NCBI RefSeq assembly: GCF_010233585.1
Contig: NZ_CP045997.1
Coordinates: 5,750,621 to 5,814,620, forward strand
Origin: Spirosoma endbachense
Lineage (GTDB): Bacteria; Bacteroidota; Bacteroidia; Cytophagales; Spirosomataceae
Reading direction: 5' to 3'
Length of the DNA: 64,000 bases
Of this stretch, positions 26,941 to 35,581 are shown piece by piece (the first letter of the stretch is position 1; each line of letters begins with the position of its first letter). A program made the position numbers and the translations under genes. The notes beneath the pieces were generated by a model. The model made no database searches, was not told the DNA's origin, and saw nothing but the letters and a program-made list of their open reading frames with translations.

Positions 26941-28716
26941 CTCAACGGCTGAAACAGGCGTAACAGGAGAAAACGTAACCGCAGAAACTGATGCCGCGAG
27001 TGGTATTTGGGGATTCAAAGGAGTTCCTGAAGAGCCGCGGGAAAATCGTTGAATGAACGCAGAGAGCGATTCGCCTTCCAGTAAACCAAGCTTTTTGCGT
27101 AGTCGGTAACGGGCCACACGCAGACTATCGGTCGATATACCAAGTAACGTAGCTACATCGGCTGAACTGATATTCATTTTTAACAGCGCAATCAGGCGCA
27201 TGTCCGTTGATGTCAAGTCAGGGAATTGCTGCGTTAGATCCCGGAAGAAATGAGGGTGCACCTGCTCGAAAATAGCCCTGAAATCAGCCCAGTATTTATC
27301 CTGACTGAAGTTCAGCGTTATTTTCTGAACCAGTTGCTTGAGCAGTTTTTTCTGATCCCGTTTATCATCTTTCAGCACTTTAGTGAGGTCATCTTTTAAT
27401 TCTTCCAGCACCTGATTTTTCTGGATGATCTGTAAAGTATGGGTCGTTAACTCTTTACTTTTTAGCTCCAGCTGGCTTTTCAGGTTTTCTTCTTCCAGTT
27501 GTTTATTCTTCAGGGCAACCTGCATAAGCTCGTTTTGTGTCCTGAAAATCTCCTGATTTTGCTGATTCAGGGCTTGTTCATTGCGAATCTTCAGCCGTTG
27601 CCGACTGATTATTACGGCAGCCAGAACGCCAATAAGCAACAGGACAATGACCGTTGCGGTAATCGCAACAAAATCGACCCGCTTCTGAGCGTTTAACTGG
27701 CTGATTTCACTGTCTTTCCGTTCAACATCGTAGAGCGTTTGGAGCAGGGCAATCTGGCGGTTGTTTTCAACGGCATAAATCTCATCGACCAGATCGCGGC
27801 TTCGTTCCAGATAGGTATAGGCGCTATCTGGCTGGTTCATTAACCGGAAGGTTTTGGCAATGTCCCGATAGGCACTACTCAATTGGTAGCGTTCCTTTTT
27901 TTGCTGAGCCAGCTGCATGGCCTCACGCGATCGTTCAAGGCCACGCTGGAAGCGCCCGGTCTTCCGGAAAATATCGCCGAGGTTATTAATAATCTCGATC
28001 TGACCAATCTCATCATGAGTCTGTTGACTGAGCGACAGCGCATTCTGGTAATAATATTGGGCGGAGTCATACTGCTCTCTATCCTCGAAAATGCTCCCCA
28101 GATTTTCGTAAATAGTAGAGAGACCAGCCCGATCGTTTGTTCGTCCAGCGTTAGAAAGAGCTAATTTTTGGTATCGATATGCCTGATTTAGATCCAGTCG
28201 TTTTTCGTAAAAATGACCAATGTTTGCATAGGTGCGGGCCAATCCCTGCGCATTCTGACTCTGGCTATAATACGTTAGCGCTTCGGTGAACTGCTTTAGC
28301 GCCAGGTCACTTTGTTCATTATAATAGTAGACCGTTCCAAGTTCATTCCGGTTACGGGCCAGCCGATTGCCATCGCTTACGCTACGAAAGATTTTTTGCG
28401 CCTGAAGCAGGTAGTCAATCGCCTGGGCATAGCTTCCCTGATGATAAAAAAGCAGGCCGATCTGTTGCAGACAATCACCTTCGGTACGTCTGTCATTCTG
28501 AGCCACTGCCTGATTCAACAAAACCCTGATAAATCGGTAGGCCGAATCGGGATATTGGCGGGATAGCTGTTCGGCAACAGTCAGGCTTTGTGCGGTGACG
28601 GATAGCTGCCAACCCGCAAAAACAACCATCAGGAATAGGTGCCTGAGGTAACTACACCGATAATAAACGGGCGTATCCGCTGAGGCACAGGTGTATGAGA
28701 GGTGAGAGGACGACAT
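26905..28716 (-). CDS. TPR - transmembrane - HTH regulator (Bacteroidota type)
   Basis: The 603-residue protein has a signal-like hydrophobic stretch (about 26-43), TPR repeats to about 315 and a membrane helix (about 350-372; VIVLLLIGVLAAVIIS). A Gln/Glu/Lys-rich coiled coil follows (375-450), then a C-terminal HTH region (TSTDMRLIALLKMN, ADVATLLGISTDSLRVARYRL). Such proteins probably sense periplasmic signals and bind DNA directly. It lies upstream of the TonB receptor on the same strand. The last 30 residues (repeated SAV units) come from a palindromic repeat and look like an added tail. Confidence 0.88.
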   Translation of the reverse strand: MSSSHLSYTCASADTPVYYRCSYLRHLFLMVVFAGWQLSVTAQSLTVAEQLSRQYPDSAYRFIRVLLNQAVAQNDRRTEGDCLQQIGLLFYHQGSYAQAIDYLLQAQKIFRSVSDGNRLARNRNELGTVYYYNEQSDLALKQFTEALTYYSQSQNAQGLARTYANIGHFYEKRLDLNQAYRYQKLALSNAGRTNDRAGLSTIYENLGSIFEDREQYDSAQYYYQNALSLSQQTHDEIGQIEIINNLGDIFRKTGRFQRGLERSREAMQLAQQKKERYQLSSAYRDIAKTFRLMNQPDSAYTYLERSRDLVDEIYAVENNRQIALLQTLYDVERKDSEISQLNAQKRVDFVAITATVIVLLLIGVLAAVIISRQRLKIRNEQALNQQNQEIFRTQNELMQVALKNKQLEEENLKSQLELKSKELTTHTLQIIQKNQVLEELKDDLTKVLKDDKRDQKKLLKQLVQKITLNFSQDKYWADFRAIFEQVHPHFFRDLTQQFPDLTSTDMRLIALLKMNISSADVATLLGISTDSLRVARYRLRKKLGLLEGESLSAFIQRFSRGSSGTPLNPQIPLAASVSAVTFSPVTPVSAVESVSAVGSVLRN

Positions 28717-28823
28717 CCGATATGGATTAATCTAACCCATAAAGGTAAGACGATCGAAGCCTGACTGGTGTGAAGTTTTTATTAACACTTACCTTGAGGC
28801 CAATACGGATACCAAATCGTATA

Positions 28824-28858
28824 AAAAAAACGCCCGACCTGTAGCAGGCCGAGCGTTT
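28824..28858 (-). terminator. Rho-independent terminator of the CarboxypepD_reg gene
   Basis: On the minus strand AAACGCTCGGCCTG pairs with CAGGTCGGGCGTTT (two weak positions), loop CTA, followed by eight T. It lies 20 bp after the stop at 28878. Confidence 0.85.
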
Positions 28859-28877
28859 AATTCAGGTTATACACTAT

Positions 28878-29603
28878 TTAATTCTGTTGCAAAAGATCTT
28901 TTCGGGACACGTTTTCGCGGGGAGCTTTATTCAACTCACTGCGCCATTCCTTATTCTTTAGGTCTCCTCGTTTAACGGATCGAATGAAGTTAGCCCAGGC
29001 AAAGGGGTTCGTGAACGAGAAGGTCGGTGTCTGACTTCGGCCAATGACCGATTCTCGCCCAAAGAACTGTTGATTGACAAAGTTCTGGTGATTGGCCAAT
29101 GCACCCATTGGCATGGTAGCCGCCTGCCGCATAATTGCTTCGGGACTGGTATTTTTTGCCAGATTTTCCCGTTCTTTTTCGTCGGGTAGCTTCAGATTAA
29201 CGAATGCCTCTTTAAACAATTCTTCGGTAGCGTAGGGGTATACTTTCACCTCCGCCAGAGTTTTAACATCTTCCTGAAGGGCAACAACCGCCGAATAGGT
29301 TAGATCGGTAAGTCGCGTAGGAATGATATGATATTGTACTTTAAAGCCAACATAGCTAAAAATAATACTATCGCCAGGAAATACGGGCAAGGCAAAATAA
29401 CCGTTCGGAGCGGACAACACGCCACGACCGGCTTTCGGAATGTAGATATAAGCTCCGGGGAGCGGCTCATTGTTTTTGCCGCCAGTCAGGAAACCGGTAA
29501 ACGTTACCTGCCGATCCTGCCCCTGCGCGAATGTTGTTGTGAATAGGCCCGACATCAGGAGCAGGCTTAATCCTAGAAGTATATGTTTTAGCGATTGCCT
29601 CAT
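28878..29603 (-). CDS. Secreted carboxypeptidase-like regulatory domain protein
   Basis: The 241-residue protein has a signal peptide (MRQSLKHILLGLSLLLMSGL, then TTTFAQG). The next 90 residues form a CarboxypepD_reg-like beta-sandwich: VTFTGFLTGGKNNEPLPGAYIY, then GYFALPVFPGDSIIFSYVGFK. The C-terminal half is helical and charged (ELFKEAFVNLKLPDEKERE). Family members of this size occur widely in Bacteroidota; their function is not established. No TonB barrel is fused. The 345-bp gap upstream (29604-29948) holds no gene I can support. Confidence 0.82.
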   Translation of the reverse strand: MRQSLKHILLGLSLLLMSGLFTTTFAQGQDRQVTFTGFLTGGKNNEPLPGAYIYIPKAGRGVLSAPNGYFALPVFPGDSIIFSYVGFKVQYHIIPTRLTDLTYSAVVALQEDVKTLAEVKVYPYATEELFKEAFVNLKLPDEKERENLAKNTSPEAIMRQAATMPMGALANHQNFVNQQFFGRESVIGRSQTPTFSFTNPFAWANFIRSVKRGDLKNKEWRSELNKAPRENVSRKDLLQQN

Positions 29604-29948
29604 GCTTTAAAGAAACGCTGGATTATGGTTGGTTAACGAAGAGTTTCTTCCCAAACCAGTTGCTGGTCGCCAACATCCAGAGTCGTTTTAACGTAAACTA
29701 TACAAAATAACGAATGATTTATTAATTGCCGGTATTCAGGCAAATAATTTAAGAAAAGTTAAGCCTTAAACTACTTGTTTGTTCTGGTTTCAGCCAGAGA
29801 AAATAAACCATTCTGCTGTTTTTGGCCGAATTTATGTAAAGGTAAGGGTATTGCTTTAGAGATAGTCTCCTTACGCTCTATTTTAACTGGTAGCGTTGCA
29901 AACGTCTGCTACCGCTTGTCTGCTTGAGTAATTCCGGAGTTCATTACG

Positions 29949-30440
29949 CTAGATCAGCTCGTGGGTTTGCTTGACAATATCCATAACAAAACTACTTTTC
30001 GTTTGCCCGATGCCTTTAATCTCGTTGAGGTGATTGACCATAAAATAATGATATCTCTCCATGCTGCTGGCAACAATCTTGAGCATGAAATCAAACTCGC
30101 CCGATATATTATAACATTCAATGACCTGATCGAATTGTTGAATGGCCGCAATGAAGGCACTTGCCGTTTGCCGGTCGTGGTCTTTTAGCGTGATATGACA
30201 GAGGACCATAATGCCTTTATTGACTTGCCGGTGATCGAGCAGGGCTGCATATTGTTTGATGACGCCATGCTTCTCCAGTCGTTTGATCCGTTCGTGGGTG
30301 GGCGTAGGGCTCAGGTGAATTTGAGTCGCAATGTCCCGAACCGTGAGCTTGGCATTTGCCTGAAGCAACCGTAAGATCTCGATATCCTTTTGATCGAGTG
30401 GGAGAGGAGGAGTTGTGTGTTGTTCTGTTGAATCATCCAT
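29949..30440 (-). CDS. Lrp/AsnC-family transcriptional regulator
   Basis: The 163-residue protein has an N-terminal winged HTH (about 17-70; LDQKDIEILRLLQANAKLTV, then LSPTPTHERIKRLEKHGVIKQY) and a C-terminal RAM ligand-binding domain (FDQVIECYNISGEFDFMLKIV). Lrp proteins sense amino acids or similar small molecules and often control the next divergent gene. Here that gene is an MFS exporter, and the shared gap has a repeated TTGTTCTA. Inference: it controls efflux of an amino acid or related compound. Confidence 0.93.
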   Translation of the reverse strand: MDDSTEQHTTPPLPLDQKDIEILRLLQANAKLTVRDIATQIHLSPTPTHERIKRLEKHGVIKQYAALLDHRQVNKGIMVLCHITLKDHDRQTASAFIAAIQQFDQVIECYNISGEFDFMLKIVASSMERYHYFMVNHLNEIKGIGQTKSSFVMDIVKQTHELI

Positions 30441-30460
30441 TTGCTCATGGAGTTAATTAG

Positions 30461-30499
30461 TTGTTCTAGGAAGTGCCAATATATAGTTTATTTGTTCTA
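30461..30499. promoter_or_regulatory. Paired TTGTTCTA direct repeats, possible Lrp-family operator
   Basis: TTGTTCTA occurs at 30461-30468 and 30492-30499, a 31-bp step close to three helical turns, in AT-rich DNA between the divergent Lrp and MFS genes. Lrp-type octamers often bind spaced AT-rich repeats. The function is inferred. Confidence 0.4.
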
Positions 30500-30537
30500 A
30501 AATAGCCATATTATTTTCTGTATATATTCTACTATTA

Positions 30538-30545
30538 TAATTTTG
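30538..30545 (+). promoter_or_regulatory. -7 box of the MFS gene
   Basis: TAATTTTG matches the Bacteroidota -7 consensus TAnnTTTG, 16 bp before the chosen ATG at 30561. No clear TTTG -33 box is seen at the right distance. Confidence 0.4.
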
Positions 30546-30560
30546 TGCAGGACAAATAGT

Positions 30561-31982
30561 ATGAACATGACCATTTCCCGCAATACAATTATTCTATTGA
30601 TTGCCTGTACCGGCGTCTTTGTCGAAGCGCTGGACATCGCAATTCTCAATCTGTCTATTCCGCTCATACAGAAGCAGTTTAGTGTGAATACGGGCACAGT
30701 TCAATGGCTACAGACCCTTTATGTCCTCTTATATGGGAGTTTCCTGATCATTGGTGGTAAACTCTCTGACGTATCAGGCCGAAAGCGGGTATTTTTAGTG
30801 GGTATTGCGCTATTTTTCCTGGCATCGATAGGGGCCGGGTTTTCGGCCTCTTTTGGTCAGTTAGCCGGATTTCGAGCCTTGCAGGGACTCGCAGCCGCAC
30901 TGGTCATGCCCTCGGCACTTTCCCTGATTACCAATACATTCACCGAGCTTACAGCGCGAAGTAAGGCAATCGCTTTATTCAGTTCGTTTGCTGCCATTGG
31001 TTCCGGCAGTGGTTTGTCGCTAGGGGGGATCATTGCTACTTACGCAGGCTGGCAGTGGGTCTTCTTTATCAACGTACCGGTGCTTTTGCTCATTGGCGGG
31101 TTGGCGATTCACTATATTCCGGCCGATCCGGTTCATCGAACCCGCCGGACACCTGATCTGCTGTCGGGGGCACTGCTGGCTTTTACGCTGTTGCTGATCA
31201 CGTATGGAGTTCACACAATCGGCCAGCCGGCATCGCCATTATGGCATCAATTTGTGTTGATCGGGTTGATCGTATTAAGTATCAGGTGGTTACGATTTCG
31301 GACCGTTCAGCAAACGGACCCGCTCATTGATGTATCCTTACTACAGGCACCCAATACCCTGACCGGCCTTGGGGTAACGTTTTTGCTGGGGGCTTTTTTT
31401 ACGGGCTTCTTATTCGTGCAATCCATTACGCTACAGCAATACATGGGGTATAGTGCGGCTCGAGCGGGCATTTTGTTATTTCCCTTTAGCCTTCTCTCGG
31501 CAGTGGTGGGCAAATTGCTGATTCCTGCTTTGCTCCGCCGGATGGCGGTATTCCAGATGGGTATATTGGGTATGAGCATGATGACGGTTGGCGCGGTTGC
31601 TTTGATCGGATCGTTGCAGCTAGGCTACCCACTATGGCTCCTTTTGATTTCCGTTGCCTGTATCTCGGGCTTCGGTATGGCCATATGCTTCACCAGCCTG
31701 ACATTGCTGGTCATTGCTGATATAGCGGTTGAGCATCAGGGGCTAGCCTCAAGCGTTGGGACAACGGCCTACTTTCTGGGCGGTGGCCTGGGGTTGTCGA
31801 TATTAAGCCTGTTGATGCCTTCCGAAACAGACGTGGCTAATGGCTTGATCTGGCCAGCGGTGGGATTACTGGTCTATGCGGTTGTAGGCGTAACTTGGTT
31901 AGGAATGCATGCGTATGTTAAACGCAGACAGTCATCCAAGCAGGATAAACACCTGCTCGAAACAATCGATGATGTTTTATAG
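30561..31982 (+). CDS. MFS drug exporter, DHA2 (EmrB-like) family
   Basis: The ATG at 30561 gives 473 residues; a TTG at 30543 in frame is unlikely. About 14 membrane helices are present. The family motif A region reads GGKLSDVSGRKRVFLVG, with helix 4-5 residues RALQGLAAALVMPSALSLI as in proton-driven DHA2 exporters. It opens away from an Lrp-family regulator. It ends 21 bp from the convergent cdsA stop, so no separate terminator fits there. Confidence 0.9.
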   Translation: MNMTISRNTIILLIACTGVFVEALDIAILNLSIPLIQKQFSVNTGTVQWLQTLYVLLYGSFLIIGGKLSDVSGRKRVFLVGIALFFLASIGAGFSASFGQLAGFRALQGLAAALVMPSALSLITNTFTELTARSKAIALFSSFAAIGSGSGLSLGGIIATYAGWQWVFFINVPVLLLIGGLAIHYIPADPVHRTRRTPDLLSGALLAFTLLLITYGVHTIGQPASPLWHQFVLIGLIVLSIRWLRFRTVQQTDPLIDVSLLQAPNTLTGLGVTFLLGAFFTGFLFVQSITLQQYMGYSAARAGILLFPFSLLSAVVGKLLIPALLRRMAVFQMGILGMSMMTVGAVALIGSLQLGYPLWLLLISVACISGFGMAICFTSLTLLVIADIAVEHQGLASSVGTTAYFLGGGLGLSILSLLMPSETDVANGLIWPAVGLLVYAVVGVTWLGMHAYVKRRQSSKQDKHLLETIDDVL

Positions 31983-32003
31983 CTTGCCAATCGTGGCTAT
32001 AAA

Positions 32004-32816
32004 TCAGGCAAATAATTTAAGGAACGTGATAATAAATGGAGCCGCCAGCAAAAGCCCATCGAAGCGGTCGAGAAAGCCGCCATGTCCCGGAATGCTACTT
32101 CCTGAATCTTTGATGGCAATGCTCCGCTTAAATAAGGATTCGACGAGGTCGCCGTACGTACCTGTTACAACGATAATACCGCCGACACAATACCATTGCC
32201 AGGGCCGTAGCTCATCGGCATATATCGCCAGACCGAGGGCAATCAAGGCTGCGGCAGCTGCACCACCAAGGGCTCCTTCCCATGATTTTTTGGGCGATAC
32301 CCGTTCGAACAGTTTTCGACGGCCAAAATGAGTTCCGGCAAAGTAGGCTCCAATGTCGCTCGCCCACAGCAGTAACAGACATCCGGTAATAATCATGGGG
32401 TGAAAACTACCCCCACGCAAAGCCAGGATAATGAGCAGGGCAAAAGGCATGGCTACGTAAATGATGCCCAGAAACGTGAAACCGATGTTCGTAAACGGCT
32501 TCATATCCCGCTTTTTATACAGCTTGATCAGGAAGATCATGGACGAGGCCGGGCAGATCAGAAAGTAGTTGCCGGTGCCAATCTGGTCGGTTTCAATGAA
32601 ATAGGCCAATATACAGACCATACACCCAACCAGCGTTCCATAGGCCGTTAACGGTTCAAAACCGTCGAGCCCTAACAAGCGGTAAAACTCACGCTGTGTG
32701 AGCGCACTGATAACGCAGAAGAGTAGCGCGAACGTCCAGTCGGCATACCAAATCATGAAAATAATAAAAGGAACCCCTAATACAGCGGCAATAACCCGCT
32801 GTTGTAGGTTCGACAT
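32004..32816 (-). CDS. cdsA: Phosphatidate cytidylyltransferase
   Basis: The ATG at 32816 (MSNLQQRVIAAVLG), 1 bp after the upstream stop, gives 270 residues; an ATG at 32837 would overlap the previous gene. About eight membrane helices. The CTP-binding signature is present: SPKKSWEGALGG, then GDLVESLFKRSIAIKDSGSS and GHGGFLDRFDGLL. It makes CDP-diacylglycerol for phospholipid synthesis in the inner membrane. It is the last gene of a tight run CPBP-DUF2007-cdsA. Confidence 0.95.
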   Translation of the reverse strand: MSNLQQRVIAAVLGVPFIIFMIWYADWTFALLFCVISALTQREFYRLLGLDGFEPLTAYGTLVGCMVCILAYFIETDQIGTGNYFLICPASSMIFLIKLYKKRDMKPFTNIGFTFLGIIYVAMPFALLIILALRGGSFHPMIITGCLLLLWASDIGAYFAGTHFGRRKLFERVSPKKSWEGALGGAAAAALIALGLAIYADELRPWQWYCVGGIIVVTGTYGDLVESLFKRSIAIKDSGSSIPGHGGFLDRFDGLLLAAPFIITFLKLFA

Positions 32817-32817
32817 T

Positions 32818-33036
32818 TTAGCTAAACGTTGCTTCATTCTCCAGAATTACTTTGGCCAGAACCGCGTCCTTTGCCAATACGTGGACTTCACTTTTTCCCC
32901 CTCCGATTGACGGATAACTACTGCTTTGTTTGTTGACCACAACCGCCGGAATATCGTGTTCACTCAACAACGCTTTTGCCAGTTCAGCCCGGTGGGGCAG
33001 GGGTGTAGTATAAATAGACTCCCAGTTTTCTGTCAT
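32818..33036 (-). CDS. DUF2007-family small protein
   Basis: This 72-residue protein has the DUF2007 pattern: an early IYTTPLPHRAELAKALLSEHDIPAVVVNK block and a final EVHVLAKDAVLAKVILEN. The family is described as a putative signal-transducing or PII-like fold protein; its function is unknown. It is packed between a CPBP protease (40 bp upstream) and cdsA (1 bp downstream), so it is surely co-transcribed. Confidence 0.85.
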   Translation of the reverse strand: MTENWESIYTTPLPHRAELAKALLSEHDIPAVVVNKQSSSYPSIGGGKSEVHVLAKDAVLAKVILENEATFS

Positions 33037-33076
33037 TGTTTAGATTATTAGGTAGCTGGCATGGGGAAATGCATAA

Positions 33077-34027
33077 TTACCCCGTTGCCTTATCACCATT
33101 TGCCTGCCTGAAGTAAAATAATAAGCCAACGGTAACAACACCCGAAATCAAAGCGCCCAGCAGCGGCACTGATTCGTTACTTTCAATATCCATCGATACC
33201 AGTTTTCGCTGGTACAGGAATACCATCAGTACCGTAAACCCATTATTGACAAAGTGAGCCAGAATCGGTACCCACAAATTCCCTGACCACACGTAGAGGT
33301 AACCAAATAAAGCTCCCAACAGCATACGGGGGAAAAAGCCCAGGAACTGCACGTGAATGGCACTGAACAGGGCAGCCGCCACCCAGACACCAAGGTGAAC
33401 ATTGCCGCTCCAGTGGGTTAAATTCCGTTGTAGAATACCCCGAAACAGGGTCTCTTCACCAATAGCCGGAATAATGGCAATCACCAGAAAGGCCACCAGC
33501 AATTGCGGTATTGTTTTAAACGTGGTGAGGTACTTTGTAACTCCCTCAAGTTCCTTTTCTTTATCGCGAACCCACTGTTCCAGCGGAGACAGTGTTTGAG
33601 GAAGATGTATCCCCTGATTCCATTCAATAATGAGGCTGTCGAAAGGCATGAATGCAACCACAATCAGCGCGATCAAACTCAGCCCGGCAACTGCCGAAAT
33701 GGGTCGGGGGTTAAACTGATCCCAGGTTCGACGCTCAATAGAATACCAGTATAAAAGCGACGGTAATAGAAAGGTGCCGAGGTGGTTAATGGCCTGCAAC
33801 ACCATCAGTTCGTACCATCCGTTGGGGGCGGCAACCGGATTAGCCGCCAGCTCGGTCAGGTAGGCCTGGGCTTCTGAAGGACCCATTCCTTTGGTGAGCA
33901 TCAACAGACCGAACAACAACAGCGTACTGATAACCCCACCCATCAGCACAAAACCGACCAGCATAATCAGCCCACCGAGTGTTGGTGGCCGCGATAAAGT
34001 GCGGTTCGACATATAGATTGGTTGCAT
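33077..34027 (-). CDS. CPBP-family intramembrane metalloprotease
   Basis: I prefer the start at 34027 (MQPIYMSNRTL), since the frame before it has no homologous look; 316 residues. It has about eight membrane helices and the family motifs EETLFRGIL (Glu-Glu and Arg), FSAIH and a later AHFVNNG. CPBP proteins are Rce1-like glutamate/histidine metalloproteases that cut within membranes; some process prenylated or peptide substrates. It opens the run to DUF2007 and cdsA, so a membrane homeostasis role is plausible. Confidence 0.88.
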   Translation of the reverse strand: MQPIYMSNRTLSRPPTLGGLIMLVGFVLMGGVISTLLLFGLLMLTKGMGPSEAQAYLTELAANPVAAPNGWYELMVLQAINHLGTFLLPSLLYWYSIERRTWDQFNPRPISAVAGLSLIALIVVAFMPFDSLIIEWNQGIHLPQTLSPLEQWVRDKEKELEGVTKYLTTFKTIPQLLVAFLVIAIIPAIGEETLFRGILQRNLTHWSGNVHLGVWVAAALFSAIHVQFLGFFPRMLLGALFGYLYVWSGNLWVPILAHFVNNGFTVLMVFLYQRKLVSMDIESNESVPLLGALISGVVTVGLLFYFRQANGDKATG

Positions 34028-34339
34028 ATTTCCGGTAAATTTATTCAATAGCAACCTATCTTCTGCTAGAAAGGCACTGACGAATTGGATAATAAAACAT
34101 GGCAGATAAGCTAGCCTGTCAGGCGTATAAGCCGCAAGTTACGACAAAAAACAAACCCTGATGGTACAACCCGTCTCGTGTTGATAATTCGTTTTAAAAA
34201 ACGTTGGGCCAGATCGGTTTCCCCGGTTGAATGGTGCCAGCCATTCTGCGCGGGGCAATTGAAGGTGAAAAGCCTGTTCCGGGATAGGGAAGAGACACAT
34301 GATTTAGTAAATTGCCGGTTGATTCAGAGATCTAACTAC

Positions 34340-35416
34340 ATGGGTTTTCTTCCTCTGATTAAACCTTACCTTATTCAGCCCTTTAGCCGCCACACTCCCG
34401 AACGCCGGTATTACCTGTTGGGTATGCCCGTTTTCCTGCTCCTTGGAAATTATTACCTGATTGGGCTTCCCTATTTTCGGAATTTGTCGGCGTTTTTTAT
34501 TGGTACCGTATCGTCGGCCGGGTTTTACTGGCTCTTGGTTGGCGCACTGAGACTCGTGGTGCGTACGGTAATAGGCCGGTTTCCTCATGTACGCCAGGCG
34601 GCCTCCCGAACACTGACCATGTTGCTGCTGGCTGCGGGTATAACAACTGGCCTGGCGGTTATCTACGTCTGGTTCTATAGCCTGATACCTGTACTGAACG
34701 TCTCGTTTTCCTGGGATACGGTACTGCCGATCTGGATCGTAAGTTACATTGTCGACGTTTTTCTGTGCACAGGAATCAGCGTCTATTTTACCTATTCTCA
34801 GTGGGAGACGAATCAGATCGAAAACGATCGGTTGAAGCGGATGGCGCTGCAACACCAGTTTGACGCGTTGAAGGGAGATTTAAACCCACATTTTCTATTT
34901 AATAGCCTGAATTCGCTGTCTGCACTGATTGGCGAAGATACCACGAAAGCCGAGCGGTTTGTAGATGATCTGGCCCGAGTTTATCGGTATCTGCTACAGG
35001 CGGGCAAGCATGAACTGACATCCTTACAGACCGAACTGGATTATACCAGGGTATACGCCAATCTGTTAAAAACACGCTATGGTGATAGTCTGAACATTAC
35101 GTTTCACGTAGCTGACGAGTATCGGCTGCGTAGTCTGCCGCCGTTAACCATTCAGACGCTGATCGATAACGCCATAAAACATAATGTCATGTCGGTTTCG
35201 AATCCACTGACGATACGCATCAATACGCTTCCCGACGGACGTTTGGAGGTTAAAAACGTTCTTCAGCAGAAAATAAACAAAATTGAAACGACCCGCGCCG
35301 GTTTAGCCAACCTGACGGTGCGATACGATCTGCTGAGCGACGACAAATTAGTAATTCAACAGGAGAACGAGTGGTTTATCGTTACCGTGCCATTGATAGA
35401 TCTTGGGCATATATAA
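34340..35416 (+). CDS. LytS/YehU-type sensor histidine kinase (first of a pair)
   Basis: The frame opens at a GTG at 34178, but the ATG at 34340 (MGFLPLIKPYLIQPF) better matches this family; 358 residues. Four membrane helices in the first 190 residues are followed by the His_kinase box LNPHFLFNSLNSLSALIG with the phospho-accepting His. An ATPase domain follows with LTIQTLIDNAIKHN and RAGLANLTVRYDLL. Such kinases normally act on LytTR response regulators, often next door, but none is present here. It is followed 165 bp later by a paralogue. Confidence 0.9.
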   Translation: MGFLPLIKPYLIQPFSRHTPERRYYLLGMPVFLLLGNYYLIGLPYFRNLSAFFIGTVSSAGFYWLLVGALRLVVRTVIGRFPHVRQAASRTLTMLLLAAGITTGLAVIYVWFYSLIPVLNVSFSWDTVLPIWIVSYIVDVFLCTGISVYFTYSQWETNQIENDRLKRMALQHQFDALKGDLNPHFLFNSLNSLSALIGEDTTKAERFVDDLARVYRYLLQAGKHELTSLQTELDYTRVYANLLKTRYGDSLNITFHVADEYRLRSLPPLTIQTLIDNAIKHNVMSVSNPLTIRINTLPDGRLEVKNVLQQKINKIETTRAGLANLTVRYDLLSDDKLVIQQENEWFIVTVPLIDLGHI

Positions 35417-35581
35417 AGCATTGTTGCAACTGGCAGAGAAGAAACGTTTTTCAATTAGACAGACCGTTTTGGCAGGCTGGCATGCCGATATAACAGCTAA
35501 AGCAGAATTTGATCGGATATCCATCGAAACAATTCGTACTTGCGGCCAGTTGACGTTCATTGGCGCAGAGGGAATCGTATT

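Noticed and set aside
31909..32331. A 140-residue plus-strand frame across the MFS end and cdsA
   Set aside because: It lies antisense to cdsA, whose motifs are clear, and its own sequence is Arg/Ser/Pro-rich with no domain.
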